A stretch of DNA of 64,000 nt from Clitopilus passeckerianus (Eukaryota > Basidiomycota > Agaricomycetes > Agaricales > Entolomataceae), in the NCBI GenBank assembly GCA_944990035.1, contig CALYLX010000142.1, positions 1 through 64,000 of the forward strand, in the 5' to 3' direction. Below, piece after piece: positions 24,354 to 35,949 of this stretch; positions within the stretch are counted from its first letter, which is position 1, and the number at the start of each line of letters is the position of its first letter. Under the pieces are notes generated by a model, which worked only from the letters and a program-made list of their open reading frames with translations, was not told the origin of the DNA and did no database searches. The translations under genes and the position numbers were made by a program.

Positions 24354-25689
24354 CCATTCATCGTTCTGAGGATCCAAAAGCACTTACTTGCGAGATTTGA
24401 AAATTCAGACCTCTTTTGTCATGAATTTCATCATATACAGCCTCACGCAGACCACTTGGAATGAGGTAGATGAGGGTGTTGGCCAATCAGAAATCTGGAG
24501 AGGTTTCTGAAGTCTCGCCATAGATGGATTCGTCCATTGAGTGGGTACTTGGCGGGAGCTTGGCGAGACGTGGAAGCTGTGGTGCTAATATGTTTTGCTA
24601 CTGGCTTACATTCCGGTGAAGTTGCAAGCGGTGTTCGTCCTCCTTCTATCCGGTTATCAATCGACATTTCAGACACGTTTTTGGCCATCAGTACCGTATA
24701 TCTACCACTCTCCTGGTTCTCTCTAATGCGGAATGGGCGACTGGAAAGCTGACGGATCTCAGACCATAGAGCCGATCCACGAGCCAAGCAAAAGTGATCA
24801 TCAGGTCCCAACTGCCTCGATGATCATGAACACGCATAGGATTTTTGGAGAGCTCTAGGCTTGGCGAGACGTTGATCCATATCGTGCCCGCCGTTCCGTT
24901 TCCACAGTTGCGATCGGGTACCGATGATCCTGCACCGACCTCATCTTTCGGGAGTCCTACAAGTAACGAAACAGTGCTTCATCTTGATACATGTCCTAGA
25001 CATTTTATGATCTCTGTAAATCGTAGCGATGTAGGAATAGCATTTCCGGGAAGATGGTTGAGGCTGAGCGCTGAATTTTGGGTTCGTCGCTGTTTAGGCT
25101 TCGGCGGTGCTTGGAATCAGAACATGGAGCCTCGATGTAATTTGAATATGAGCGTGTAGCATGGGCATCTCGGCCTTTTCGTCATAGGAGACGCAATATT
25201 TACTCGTGTGGTCGATCTATATTAGTACAAAGCGGCGGGCATGAAGGCTGGTAGCGTGAAATCACGATGGTCAACGGCCATTCGAGACCTGAAAAGGTTG
25301 AGATGTCGGTGTAGCATTGTATCTGCCTTGGCGAACAGGATTTTCCTGGTGAACGAGTAATCTCGAGCACCATTCTTGAATGGAAAGAGGGTCCATAAAC
25401 GAGGGGAAGAAATTCAGTGTTACAAGATTCCCGCAGAATTGGAGTCAAGGTTGTAATTTGACCGTCGAGTGTGGAGAACAGCGTACTCGTAATTCAAATC
25501 AGGCAGGTCTTTGATGTTCAACTACCTAGATAGATATTTATCGGATTCAGTGAACGTCGCTTAGTGCGGGAACCAGCGACCCTTGTCCTGTAGAGACATG
25601 CGTCTTCTCGGACGCATATCTCTCGTTTTTTTCATCGCCTTGAACTTGTCGGTGGACAAGGTTCTCGGATAGTAGACGAATCTATCTCA

Positions 25690-26030
25690 TACTCGATGTC
25701 CTCCTTACATTGTCACCAAAAGCGCTCGATTCGCACGACACACACCAGTATCAACACTCACGATGTCCCGGTAACACAATCATATGCATGTCATTGCGCA
25801 GTGATCCGACCTGGGATAGGCGACAAGTGCCTCTATTCTCCAAGTTCAATCTCGTTGAATACCATAGTGAGTTCGAGACAACGCTGAAATTCCAGCCCGG
25901 CCTCGGAGCTTCCTGTCACCAAAGGTATCACTTCCCCCGCTCGCACCTTGGATTTCGGGTTCAACTTCCTTAGAGGACCCGCCTTTGCGGCTAGTCGCAG
26001 GAGTTAAGGCTTCTGATAGCCAGTACGTGT
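25690..26030. repeat. Dispersed repeat R2, copy 2 (partial)
   Basis: Matches the later part of copy 3: a CAGCCCGGCCTC segment near 25897 and TTCAACTT..TAGAGG..CC near 25960 recur near 29535 and 29615. CTTCTGATAGCCAG near 26009 echoes the CATCTGATAGCTGAG of other copies. Confidence 0.5.
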
Positions 26031-27100
26031 GTTAACCTTCTAAAGGTATGCGCCGGATTCAACGCGACAGGAGATCTCCCTAGGTGTTCGAACACACGCC
26101 CACTAAGGGAGCAGCTGCTGCAGGCAATCAATACCAATGCTGGGTTCGATTTGTCACGACCCCATATACCCTGTATGCTACTCTATGATTTCGTTTATGA
26201 ATTCGTACCCATCTGCTGTATCGTTTACCATAACATCGTTCAAACATTGGACTACGTGGCTCAGGAGGAAAGAATATGTTAAGTAAAGTTGACATGTCAC
26301 TCTTCCGAGGTCTATCTTCGATGGGAAGAGGTGTGTCTGTTGTGCGGGGCAGCGGTTGGCTCAGTAGATATGCGTACGGGATCTTATCCGGAAGAGAATC
26401 CATCCTTATGGGGAGTCAAATTGGTTTTAAATGCAAATCGGCGGTCTTCAGTGGGGCTACAGTGACGAGAATCTCAAACTAGCTTGATGGTCCGGCATTA
26501 GCAGACGCGGAGGCCGATTGGCTACCGACCGGACAGACTTGGAATCCATCGCTGAGGTCCAGCTTCGGAACTGTAGAAAACCCCTCGACAGGATTTCTCA
26601 TGAAGAGGATTTTTCACCGGGTGCTAGAATAGCACGTCTCCAGCTTTATGTGTACGAGAATAGCCTCGTTCTTGGGCTCGGTCACCGTATTTCAATCAAT
26701 TTCCTTGAAGCTGCGAACTTTGCGTTGGAATCAATCGACCCGGTTATGATTTGTTCTGGGGCTTCAAGTCACTTATAAGTTACGGAGTCCATTTCTGCTA
26801 ACCAATTCGTGCCATGTCCGATTGTGAACTTATGAGATCAAATATTGTATTGGTTTCCAATTCCACCCCATATTCGTCCAGACTGTCCACAAAAACCTAG
26901 GCCGATCAGCACCTACTTTGAAACTGGTGAAACTCAGATTCTGCCGTGCGTGCCCAACGGCGCATTGGTTACAAAGTTTCTCGTTGCAGTCAGCAAGAAT
27001 TTTCTTCTATCTCTAAGCGACCCTCTACTTTGTTGGAATGCGAGTGGGCTCTACACGACGGATAGGTCTAAACTCCGAAGCTGCCAAGCATTGTAGTCTG
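26031..27100. other. No gene seen
   Basis: Only short unsupported frames on both strands. Confidence 0.5.
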
Positions 27101-28780
27101 AGTTCGGTCGTTCGGAGACGTCCCCCTCAGGTACATCGGGCGGAATGAGCCCTCGGTGTTCGGTGCTCAGCCAGCAGCTCATCTCCTACCTCACTTCTCC
27201 TGAGCCCGAAATCCCCAAGCTCTGAGCTTCCCCACCCATTCTGCTCACGGCGAGAAATGAAGGACCTAGTACGGCCAGTGGGCCACCGACGAAGGCCGCA
27301 CATTGCATCAGTCGGACTCGGAGGCAGAGCTGATGCAAATGTCAGCTTTCCGGAACTGCCGTCAGTGATGGGTGCAGCGGGTTCCGGAAAAGGGTTTCAG
27401 CTGACATTGCATGGAACGCTAGCGAAGGTGTCGTTGCAGGTCTTGCTGCAAGTGGAGGCACGGATGCAGATATAGGAATTGGCGTGGTGGTGCAGCTCTT
27501 TCAGGTAGCTCAAGCGTACAGAGGGCCTCGAGGGCTGGAGCTCCACAATCTCCTCCCAACCATCGGGTCTTCTTCTACCGTTCTCCTCCCATGTTTCCTC
27601 CTTCTCCGGACGAAGGGTGCTTACAACGATGTGTACGCAGGTCGTGCATTTTGATACTCCCCGACACCAAGGGTTGGAATAGTAGGTAGCTGCTTGCATG
27701 AAGGCGACGCTGACAAGAGTAGAACTTGGTAGTATGATGCAATGTCAACGTGTTCATATGCCCGGAGTGTGACGAAGTTTCTTCGAGCTAGGTACGTGCG
27801 ACGAGCGGGAGCCCTAGTTCATGTTGGTGTCAAGAGAGCTGATTAGGGGGAGGATGGACGGGGAGCTACCATCTCTGCGGAACATTCGGCATATGAGGTC
27901 GCACATGGCCAGAAGCGAGCAAAGCTCAAGCTCCACTTGGAGGCCCCGATTTTAACGTTGTTGATTCCCTGCGTAATGTAGGCATATGGATGCGGGTATT
28001 CATCCGTTTGGGTAAGAGGAAGGTTCTTCTGGCCGGGGACATGGGCCACGAAGCGTTGTTGCATAAACGCTCCTGACGCTGACCAACGCAGCCTTGCCGC
28101 CTCAACACCTCTCATTTCCGCCGTCTGTATGTCATCTCTGGGAGCGGTTAAGGTGCTTCTCAGAAAATACCTGGCTCATTGGTGGAATATGCGATTGTGA
28201 GCGCCGTGGTTGGGAGCACGGGAGGACGCTGTGGTTGGTTCAAGTGGATGAGGCAGGTGAATGGTAATATTATTCGGATTGATTATGCGAATGCTGCGTT
28301 AAAGCCTGGAGTATCCAGATGAAAGGCGACATCCATGGGAAGGGGTCGTCCTCGACTTCATCGCTGTGAAGGTAGACCGACGAGCAAAGGTTCGAAAAAA
28401 GGCGACGGCTGATAATGGGAGGAGGGACGGGACGACCGGGATGCCCAGCTCGACGTTGGGGAAGTTGACGAGGCACACTGGCAGGACGCAGGGGAGATAT
28501 GCGTCTTCGTCAGGAATCCCATGAATGGAGTGACCAGTTCGATTGGGCCTGAGACCTGGACTTTAGCTGCTGTGACCCTGGTGAATGACGGTGGCAGAGT
28601 CCCAGCGCAGAGGTTCCACGACTTCAAGAAGTATTTAATCTTGCTTCATCGTGATCTTGCGTGGGAGTAGAACTGCGTTGAGCATGGCGTGGCCTAAAAG
28701 GAATCGGTCAGAACTAGAAACAGGAATATTATTGGAGATAGACAAACCACTACTTCACTGAGACTTCTCAAGTGGCCCAT
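27100..28780. repeat. Decayed repeat block related to 18.9-21.9 kb
   Basis: Degraded matches to the 18900-21900 block, and to phrases of the 48-62 kb repeats (GGGCTGGAGCTCCACAATCTCCTCCC near 27533, shortened elsewhere). No intact frame. Confidence 0.45.
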
Positions 28781-28859
28781 AGAGACACATGAGCGTAGCT
28801 TTCGATGCAGCATTAGGAGCTCGAGCTCAAAGATGGGAGTGGGTTGTCAATGGAGAGCG

Positions 28860-28896
28860 TTCGGAGTTAGCCGGCACAACCATCCGAAACTCCGAA
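28860..28896. repeat. Hairpin repeat, well-preserved copy
   Basis: Arms TTCGGAGTT and AACTCCGAA are perfect inverted repeats separated by 19 bases (AGCCGGCACAACCATCCGA). The core recurs at 44124-44160 and, diverged, at 21835 and about 46245-46285. Downstream AGATTC.TGCT is also shared, so the hairpin is part of a slightly longer repeat. Confidence 0.7.
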
Positions 28897-28980
28897 AAGC
28901 AGATTCTTGCTTGGCTTCTTCCAGGTTTCTTCATCGACGAAACTAATCCTCCCACTCCGTCTGACGGAGAATATTCCTTC

Positions 28981-29339
28981 TCCCAGTAACAGCTTCTATA
29001 TTGCCTCAGAATTATCCTGGTCCGACGTGTATAAGTAGATACTTCGTCGTACGGTCATTCAACCCGACGGCGAATATCGTTCTGGCGCGGGATCTATGCC
29101 TCGGTGCTGGGACCAATCCCATATTGGAGCTGGACGATCAACTCTCAACATGGAAAGTGGCTTTACAATTGAGACACTTTCACATACAGGGTGTACAGAT
29201 ACCCCGAGCTCGAGAACTTAAGCCCTCCCTGGAGCTGTACGAGTTGGTCTAGTGCTTGGAGACCCCCCTTAGGAGGCTAAAGCTGTGGAATTGGTACTAT
29301 ACTCCGTGACTCGAATGCGTCTAGGTACATTCGGTGCCA
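28981..29339. other. No gene seen
   Basis: Spacer between the hairpin repeat and R2 copy 3; no supported feature. Confidence 0.45.
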
Positions 29340-29810
29340 TCGGACCCTGCCCACTTATACTCTACTCATCCACCCACTGGCATTCCACCACTCACGAGAC
29401 CTCCACAACATGCTTACGCAAATGGCTACGACACTGAACGGGCGATAACTGTCTACAAATTCCTCACACCTACGAACATACTACCCTCAATATCCCACGT
29501 TGAACCCCATGGCGGGTCCGGGGAGGTGCTCAGTGCCCAGCCCGGCCTCAAGTCACTTGTCACGAATGGCCTCCCCTCCATCGCTCGCGCCAGCGCACCA
29601 TGAATTTTGGTTTCAACTTTACTAGAGGCCCAGCCACTGGAACACGACAACAGGACGAAGGCAACCCTCTGTCTTGCGACGTATGGTATCGGGGCATCTG
29701 ATAGCTGAGGCCGTTACTGTCAACCCTAACGCTCATAAACCCTCAGACCTCAAGGCTCGGAATAAGATACAAATCGTCTGTTATATTACGTAGCCGACAA
29801 ATACTAGTTA
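29340..29810. repeat. Dispersed repeat R2, copy 3
   Basis: Matches copies 1 and 2. It ends TGTTATATTACGTA, like copy 1 (TGTATTACGTA) and the sequence at 40593. It lies directly before the second repeat-exon gene, as copy 1 does before the first. Confidence 0.6.
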
Positions 29811-30214
29811 TCAGCGAGAGATTTGACGTGTGGCAGTTAGGAAAACCTAGCTCTAGTGCGCATGCTTTGAAAACGGGAATGACACTTATCCACAGACTCA
29901 GTCGTACTTAGGAGAGAACTAGATATATTGTTCACAACGATGACATACAAGTACAATCAAGGGAAAAGGGCACACAGAACGAAGTAATCAGGACAGAATT
30001 GGCTGAAAGCTCAGTCAACGAAGAGTTTGTGTCGAAAATACGCGAAGAGGAACATGCAAGAACGAAAAGGAACGAAGAAGGGCGAAGCAAAGTCCACAAA
30101 GTAGTTCAGAAAATGTCGCAGCCTCGTAGGCAGCTGATGATGAGCCTAGAATTATGGTGGTTAGAAATGTCGACTTATTCATCGAGCTCGAAGGTCCCAC
30201 CATGCCCTTGTATT

Positions 30215-31992
30215 TCACTTGTCATGACGATCGGGCTTGTCGTCGTGATCATTCTTTCCGTGGTCGCCCTTGCCATGATCGTCCTTGCCCTTACCGTGAT
30301 CATCCTTTCCATGGTCATCCTTATCGTGGTCCTTGCCATGCCCATCGTTCTTTCCGTGGTCGTCTTTGCCGTGATCCTTGCCGTGGTCGTCTTTTCCATG
30401 GCCCTTGCCGTGGCCGTCACCTTTGCCATCCTTCCCCTTGCCATGATAATCCTTCCCGTGATGATCATCCTTGCCAGGACGGCAATGCTAGGAGGAAAAT
30501 GTTTTAGATACAAGACAAGAGTTCATAGGGGTAAAGCTCATACCTTCTTGCCGTCCTTCCAATAGCAGTCCTTGCCATGGTTGTCGTTACGGCAAATCTA
30601 GAATAGAGATTATAATATATTGACCCGCATTCGTCGAGAAGGTCTTACGTTCTTGCCGTCCTTCCAGTAGCAATCCTTGTCACGGTCGTCATCGCGGCAG
30701 ATCTGAAATGAGAACGTTAGGTACAATGCCAAGGAAAGTGGTCGAACGCTTACCTTCCTGCCATCCTTCCAATAGCAGTCTTTGTCATGTTCGTCGTCGC
30801 GGCAGATCTGTTGTGGGAAGTCAGATACTGTGGCCAAAACATCTTGTGCACGAAACCATACCTTCTTTCCATTCTTCCAGTAGCAGTCTTTGTCGTGATC
30901 ATCATCCCGGCAAATCTGTTACGAGAATCGGAATCGTTAGTCCCACAATGGTGTACCACCTTTCCAGTTCTTACCTTCTTGCTGTTCTTCCAATAACAGT
31001 CCTTGTCGTGATCGTCGTCACGGCAGATCTAATACGTGAAGCATTAGATACAAGCAAAGCTGCTCTGAGCGTCTATGCCTCACCTTCTTCCCATTCTTCC
31101 AGTAGCAGTCCTTGTCGTGATCGTCATGATGACAAATCTGTTATGGCAAGTGTCAGATAACATGGCCGGATTTGACCAGTCTACGAGCCCATACCTTCTT
31201 GCCGTTCTTCCAGTAACAGTCTTTATTGTGATCATCATCCCGACAAATCTGTTACGAGTCATCAGCCACAGCCACTGGGTGCCCAATCTGGTCAGTTCCT
31301 ACCTTCTTCCCGTTCTTCCAATAGCAGTCTTTGTCGTGGTCGTCGTTACGACAGATCTGGTAGGGGAACCATCAGCCTAGGTGACGGGAGGGTGCCTTCA
31401 TGTCAGTTTTTACCTTCTTCCCGTGCTTCCAGTAGCAGTCCTTGTCATGGTCGTCGTCACGACAGATCTGGATGGATGGAATAATCAGCCCTAGTGAACG
31501 CATGTACCAGCTTTCCAGTCCTTACCTTCTTCCCGTGCTTCCAATAACAGTCCTTGTCATGGTCATCGTCGCGACAGATCTATTACGGGAAACTTAGATA
31601 CGGTAAGAGCTGTTATGGGCGTCTATATCTCACCTTCTTCCCATTCTTCCAATAGCAGTCTTTGTCGTGATCATCATCCCGGCAAATCTGGAATTGATAT
31701 CAGAGACAGAGACGCGACAAGTAATTGATTGGAGTCCATTACCTTTTTGCCATTCTTCCAGTAGCAGTCTTTGTTGTGGTCCTTGTTAGGGCGACAATAC
31801 TAGAAGTAAATCGGATAATACATTAGATATTGTGTTCTTCGTTGGTCAAAAATGCCATACCTTCTTTCCATTCTTCCAATAGCAGTCGAGGTCGTGACCC
31901 TTGTCGTGACCGCCGCGAGGAAGAACTCCCGCGACAGCGCTACCGACCACGGCACTGAGGACGAGGGCAAAGAGAGGATTAAAGAACTTCAT
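30215..31992 (-). CDS. Secreted exon-repeat protein B (CYWK repeats, His-rich tail)
   Basis: Fourteen exons give 351 residues: 31992-31861, 31799-31743, 31687-31634, 31579-31526, 31467-31414, 31356-31303, 31248-31195, 31137-31084, 31028-30975, 30915-30862, 30807-30754, 30702-30649, 30597-30544, 30487-30215. Exon 1 has the signal peptide (MKFFNPLFALVLSAVVGSAV) and ends HDLDCYWKNGKK. Exons 2-13 are one repeat each, consensus ICRDDDHDKDCYWKNGKK; only exon 12 ends Lys-Asn. All introns are phase 0, 51-61 bases. The last exon, HCRPGKDDHHGK onward, is a 90-residue tail of DDHGK/DHGK-type units, very rich in His, Asp, Gly and Lys, suggesting metal binding. Because all repeat exons are symmetric, skipping or recombination changes copy number without a frameshift. 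Function unknown; see protein A. Confidence 0.87.
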
Positions 31993-32053
31993 CAGAGAGG
32001 AGATAGAAGTCAACAGAAAGCTTGAAGCTGAAGATTCTACGAAGTGAGCTGAG

Positions 32054-32060
32054 GGCTTTA
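32054..32060 (-). promoter_or_regulatory. TATA box of exon-repeat gene B
   Basis: TATAAAG on the minus strand about 65 bases upstream of the ATG at 31992, in the duplicated promoter. Confidence 0.6.
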
Positions 32061-33215
32061 TACCATTCATCGTTCTGAGGATCCAAAAGCACTTACTTGC
32101 GAGATTTGAAAATTCAAACCTCTTTGGTCATGAATTTCGTCACATACAGCCTCACGCAGACCACTTGGAATGAGGTAGATGAGGACGTTGGCCAATCAGA
32201 AATCTTGAGAGGTTTCTGAAGTCTCGCCATAGATGGATTCGTCCATTGAGTGGGGACTTGGCAGGAGCGTGGCGAGATGTGAAAGCTGTGGCGCTAATAG
32301 GCTTTGCTGGCTTGTATAGTTGCAAGCGGTGTCCCCCTTCTATACAGGTACCAATAAACATTTCAGACAATTCCTTGGTGCTTACTGTATGCCTACGTCC
32401 CTCCCCACTCCAATGTGGACTGGGTAAATAGAGAGCTGACGGATCTACAGTTTATTCCCGAGCCAAGCCCAAGTGATCGTCAGGTACCAACTGCCTCGAT
32501 GATCATGAACATGCATAGGATTCATGGAGCGCCTTTCAAACTTGGCGAAACGTAGCTAAGTGTTGTGCCCGCGGTTCATTATCCGCGGAGACGATCAGGC
32601 ACCAATAATTCTGCACTGGCCCAAGCTTCAGGAGTCATCACAAGTAATGAAAGAGTGCATCATCTTATTGTAATGATTCACCTAGCCATTTTATGAGCTC
32701 TGTAAATCGCAGAGGGTGTCAATGTGTGAACAGTCGTTTTGAGAAGATGATTGAAGCTGAGCGCTGAATTGTTGGGTCGTCGCTGTTTAAGCTGGTCAGC
32801 GGTATGATGGTGCCTGGACTCAGAACATCGAGTCCCAACGTAATTTGAATATGTGTATGCAACATTGGCATCTCGGCCTTTTCGTCATAGGAGACGCAAT
32901 ATTCACTGGTGCTGGCCTGAAATCGCGATGGTAAACGGTGATAAGAGACCTGAACACGTTGAGATGTTGGCGTAGCGTTGTATCTTGGCGAAGAGGATTT
33001 TCCTGGTGGTAATCTGAGTAACAGCGAATGTATACAACTAGCGACATTCTTGAACGAGAGGAGGGTCCATAAACGAGGGGATAAAATTATGTTGCCCTAG
33101 AATTAGATATTGGGTGCGGAGAGAGGCAAGCTATGAGTAGAGATGCATGTAATTCAAAATCAAGCTGATGCTTGACACTCGTTGCGGGAAAGGCGGGAAC
33201 CCAGCTACATACCCT

Positions 33216-34775
33216 CTCCGCCGGACTCTGGGAAAATATGCACAGACCATCGGGTTCTGTTCCTGTCAGAGGTCGCTCTCCATCAGTCTGTCAGGCAGAT
33301 CGTCTCCGTCTCCGTTTAATCCTGGTTTAATCCGCAGGTAAGATCATTTTCCTTCAAGCTGCTATTGCCGCGTATGCCATTGCTAATACTTTACTTTTCA
33401 GCCCGCCAACGTCCACGATGCGCGAAAGCCCACCACGCGACGTCATTCTTGGTTCCACTTCTGTTGACTGCAAACTCCCTTGCTTTTTGACCAAGATCAT
33501 CAAAATTTCTTAAGACCAGCGAAGACTCCTACATTCTTGAACTCACGCACCTGGGCTGACCAGAGCTTCGATTCGGCTTCATATCTCGTAGGGTGCCGGT
33601 TTACTACTTCAAGAGAAGCAAATTATTGACGTGCATTCTTCTTCTCAGTCATAGTATGCCTCTACGGACATAGCGCAGCCTCAAGTTACCCTACGTGTAT
33701 TAAGCTAGTTATTTGACTCAACACATGGTATCCCTCCCGGTTCCGATGCTGGGGCTGGTCCAGTCCCTCTCCCAGCCATTTCTCAATGTCAACCATGTGA
33801 GCCGGCTCCTATCGGGGTAGCGCCAATCTCTGCGCCTTGGGACCTGCAGGTCCTCGACCTGAAGTGACCGATCCTCCGATCTCAATATTTACGTCTGCCG
33901 TCGGCTCTGCTGCACAAGTCGATACCGCTGCATGGAGCGTGGCGAAAGTTGATCATATTCCGACGGGTGAGATCATGGCGAGATTCGAGAGGGTTGTCCT
34001 CCGTTGCTCGAATCTCCATTTTACGTGGCTAATTTCTAACATCCAGATCGCCCTGACGGATGTGATGCCGTAAATACGTAAACAAATTCTTTGGGAGCTG
34101 GAAGCTGTATATCGTCTCATCTAATGGTGCTTTTCTTTCTGGCACCGAAATTATTGCTATTCCGGCATATAACTATCTCAACGGCCTGATGCATCTGTAC
34201 GACATCCATCGTATCATTCTCAGAGGTCTATCCTGTTTTTTGTCCCCGAACGAGGGTCATTCTGAACACTTGCTGCCAGACCTCGAACCCTCGAACATCC
34301 TCTGCAATGTCAAGGTTTGAACCAAGCTCTGCAAACCCGGGATCTCTGGAAACCCCATCGACCTTATCGCCAACCCTCTGGTGAACATCGGTATACATAC
34401 ACGTGGGTTGGATAGGAAAAATCGTGACAATCATTGACTAGATCGTCGGATTCCCCTAACTTGAACGCATATATGGTTACTCCCTATTTGTTTTGCCGAA
34501 CAGCCAACGAAAACAGAACGATAATGTACCCAGAAGGGACGGGAGGCGCGGTGTCCGTTCTTGTCGATATTGAGCAGAGCACGCCCGCCGATGATGATAG
34601 AGTCGTTGGTGGCCCAGGAATGACTTCTTAAATGGAAATGGGTTGCATGGTCTAGGGTGGGCGTTCAAACTACATTTCTCTTGTTCTCTGTGCTATTATA
34701 TCACACGAGTTGATTGTATTTGACCATTGACTTGTGCGTTATGCTCAGAAGTTGTTGTTATCCTAAGCAATACCG
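33216..34775. other. Mostly non-coding, with one coding-like stretch
   Basis: From about 34069 to 34322 the plus strand stays open for some 80 codons (KYVNKFFGSWKLYIVSSNG onward, ending EPSNILCNVKV), preceded by another open stretch at 33837-34073. I could not join them into a gene and recognise no domain. Nothing else is seen between 33216 and 33800 or 34330 and 34775. Confidence 0.35.
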
Positions 34776-35496
34776 CTAGAAGCAGGCCCCTCCAATAGCG
34801 CTGAAAAGTCCATCCCCTATTGCGCTATCGTAAGGCCCCAAATCCCCATGCTTAGGATTCCGTCTACTATGCCTCGACCAGAGGAGAATCAAGATAATTG
34901 TATGAAGCTCGTCCTCTGAAACGCTGGGCTCAACGATTACGGTTGGCGATGCTTTCTTCGCCAACCGTGATGAGCCTTGCTGATGGAAAGTTACAATAGG
35001 GTTGGGCTCCACTTTTCCCGACTGTATTCTATAGACCTGGGAATTTTAATTTCTGGGACCGCTGATTCATTACAGAGAGGCGACTATAGCTTACCGTCCA
35101 GGTTTTTGTTAACCTATGGTATCCACTCCGCCATTGTTTGCCTCCAATAGTCCATCGTCTCGCAGATTGCTGGCTAGACCGGAACAAGGTGTCAGAATAT
35201 AGTGGATCCGTTACGAGGGCTCTAGCTCTAACTTACAAATTGACTATTTCACCCAACGCCACAGTAGGTACTTCGTAGGTCACTCCATCTATCTTGAACA
35301 TATCTGGGTCTAATCGCCCTTCCACCCTCCATTGGGCGACCTTCGACCGACCATTTGGCGACGTGACTGTGGTGTAATCCAGCTCTCTTCTTCTGAAGAC
35401 TTTAGACTGGATTGTGTACTTCGTAGGAGAGGTAGTACTGGACAATGTGGCGTCGTAATAATTCGCCTTGTTATCAAAAGTGTATTGCGTAGCCAT
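34776..35496 (-). CDS. DUF6593-like basidiomycete protein
   Basis: Three exons (35496-35237, 35173-35095, 35036-34776) give 199 residues with every junction in phase. The pattern fits the DUF6593 family common in Agaricomycetes: an N-terminal strand region (YTIQSKVFRRRELDYTTVTS), a conserved middle (QSARRWTIGGKQWRSGYH), then a strand with GKVEPNPIVTFHQQ and a C-terminal segment ending in a hydrophobic stretch followed by Arg (HTIILILLWSRHSRRN). The length matches family members I know. There is no signal peptide. Function of the family is not known; such genes often occur in several copies per genome. The family call is from pattern memory, not a search. Confidence 0.75.
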
Positions 35497-35949
35497 GGGT
35501 AGATGATTCTAGGGCTGGGTGGGTATTCAGGTTATGTCCTCGCTCCCTTAGAGTTTTCGTAGTTTTATACGCCCTGAATTTACACAGAGATCACAGGCCG
35601 TGAGCAGCGGAGATGCAGTGTACCTTGAAATGAGCGATGATCGTCGTGGAAATTGAGAAAAGCCTCTCTAGTACATAGTTGGAAGCGCCAAGCCCCTGGG
35701 AGTATAGGAACAGAATAGGATCTGCCAAGGATTTGCATCGGTTTGAGAATGAGATCGTTGACGTTGCCAGTGGGGGCATTCTACTCCAGAGAAGTCATTG
35801 GGTCGGCACACTCAAATTCAAGCTAGATCAGGTGGAGATCTTCAGAGCGGAGAGATAAGAATCAAATTGAACAAAGTCTCGTCAATAACTGTTGGTCGTT
35901 TTTCCCAGAACCGTCATCTTCATCATCCAAATCAGAATATCGAGCAGAA
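35497..35949. other. Promoter region and possible upstream exon
   Basis: Holds the 5' flank of the DUF6593-like gene. On the plus strand the frame of the next gene is already open from about 35829 (just after an in-frame TAG), giving a polar stretch with NNCWSFFPEPSSSSSK, so an upstream exon is likely. Confidence 0.4.

Larger units (their letters stand above)
22550..25580. repeat. Segmental duplication, copy A (direct)
   Basis: About 3 kb that aligns by eye with 29670-33215 in the same orientation. It includes R2 sequence, the whole repeat-exon gene, its promoter, and about 1.2 kb upstream of its start with long near-identical runs (for example around 24360-24560 versus 32070-32270). Point changes and small indels are spread throughout, so the duplication is not recent. 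Confidence 0.85.
29670..33215. repeat. Segmental duplication, copy B (direct)
   Basis: Partner of 22550-25580, about 7.1 kb away. It is longer mainly because gene B has five more repeat exons and a longer His-rich tail exon. Confidence 0.85.

Noticed and set aside
29999..30565. Plus-strand ORF of 188 codons that looks like a membrane protein
   Set aside because: It is the antisense of the His/Asp/Gly/Lys-rich tail exon of gene B; reverse-complement of such codons gives Val/Ile/Met-rich text. Similar shadows at 30154-30507, 30708-31160 and 31075-31380 were dropped for the same reason.
23374..31800. Regular 54-57 base repeats with 51-61 base spacers resemble a CRISPR array
   Set aside because: The repeats are protein-coding exons with signal peptide, GT-AG borders and codon-level variation; this is a eukaryotic chromosome and there are no cas genes.
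34200..34330. EPSNILCNVK as a kinase DLKPSN catalytic loop
   Set aside because: No other kinase motif before or after it, and the Lys of the loop is Glu; the match is too short.
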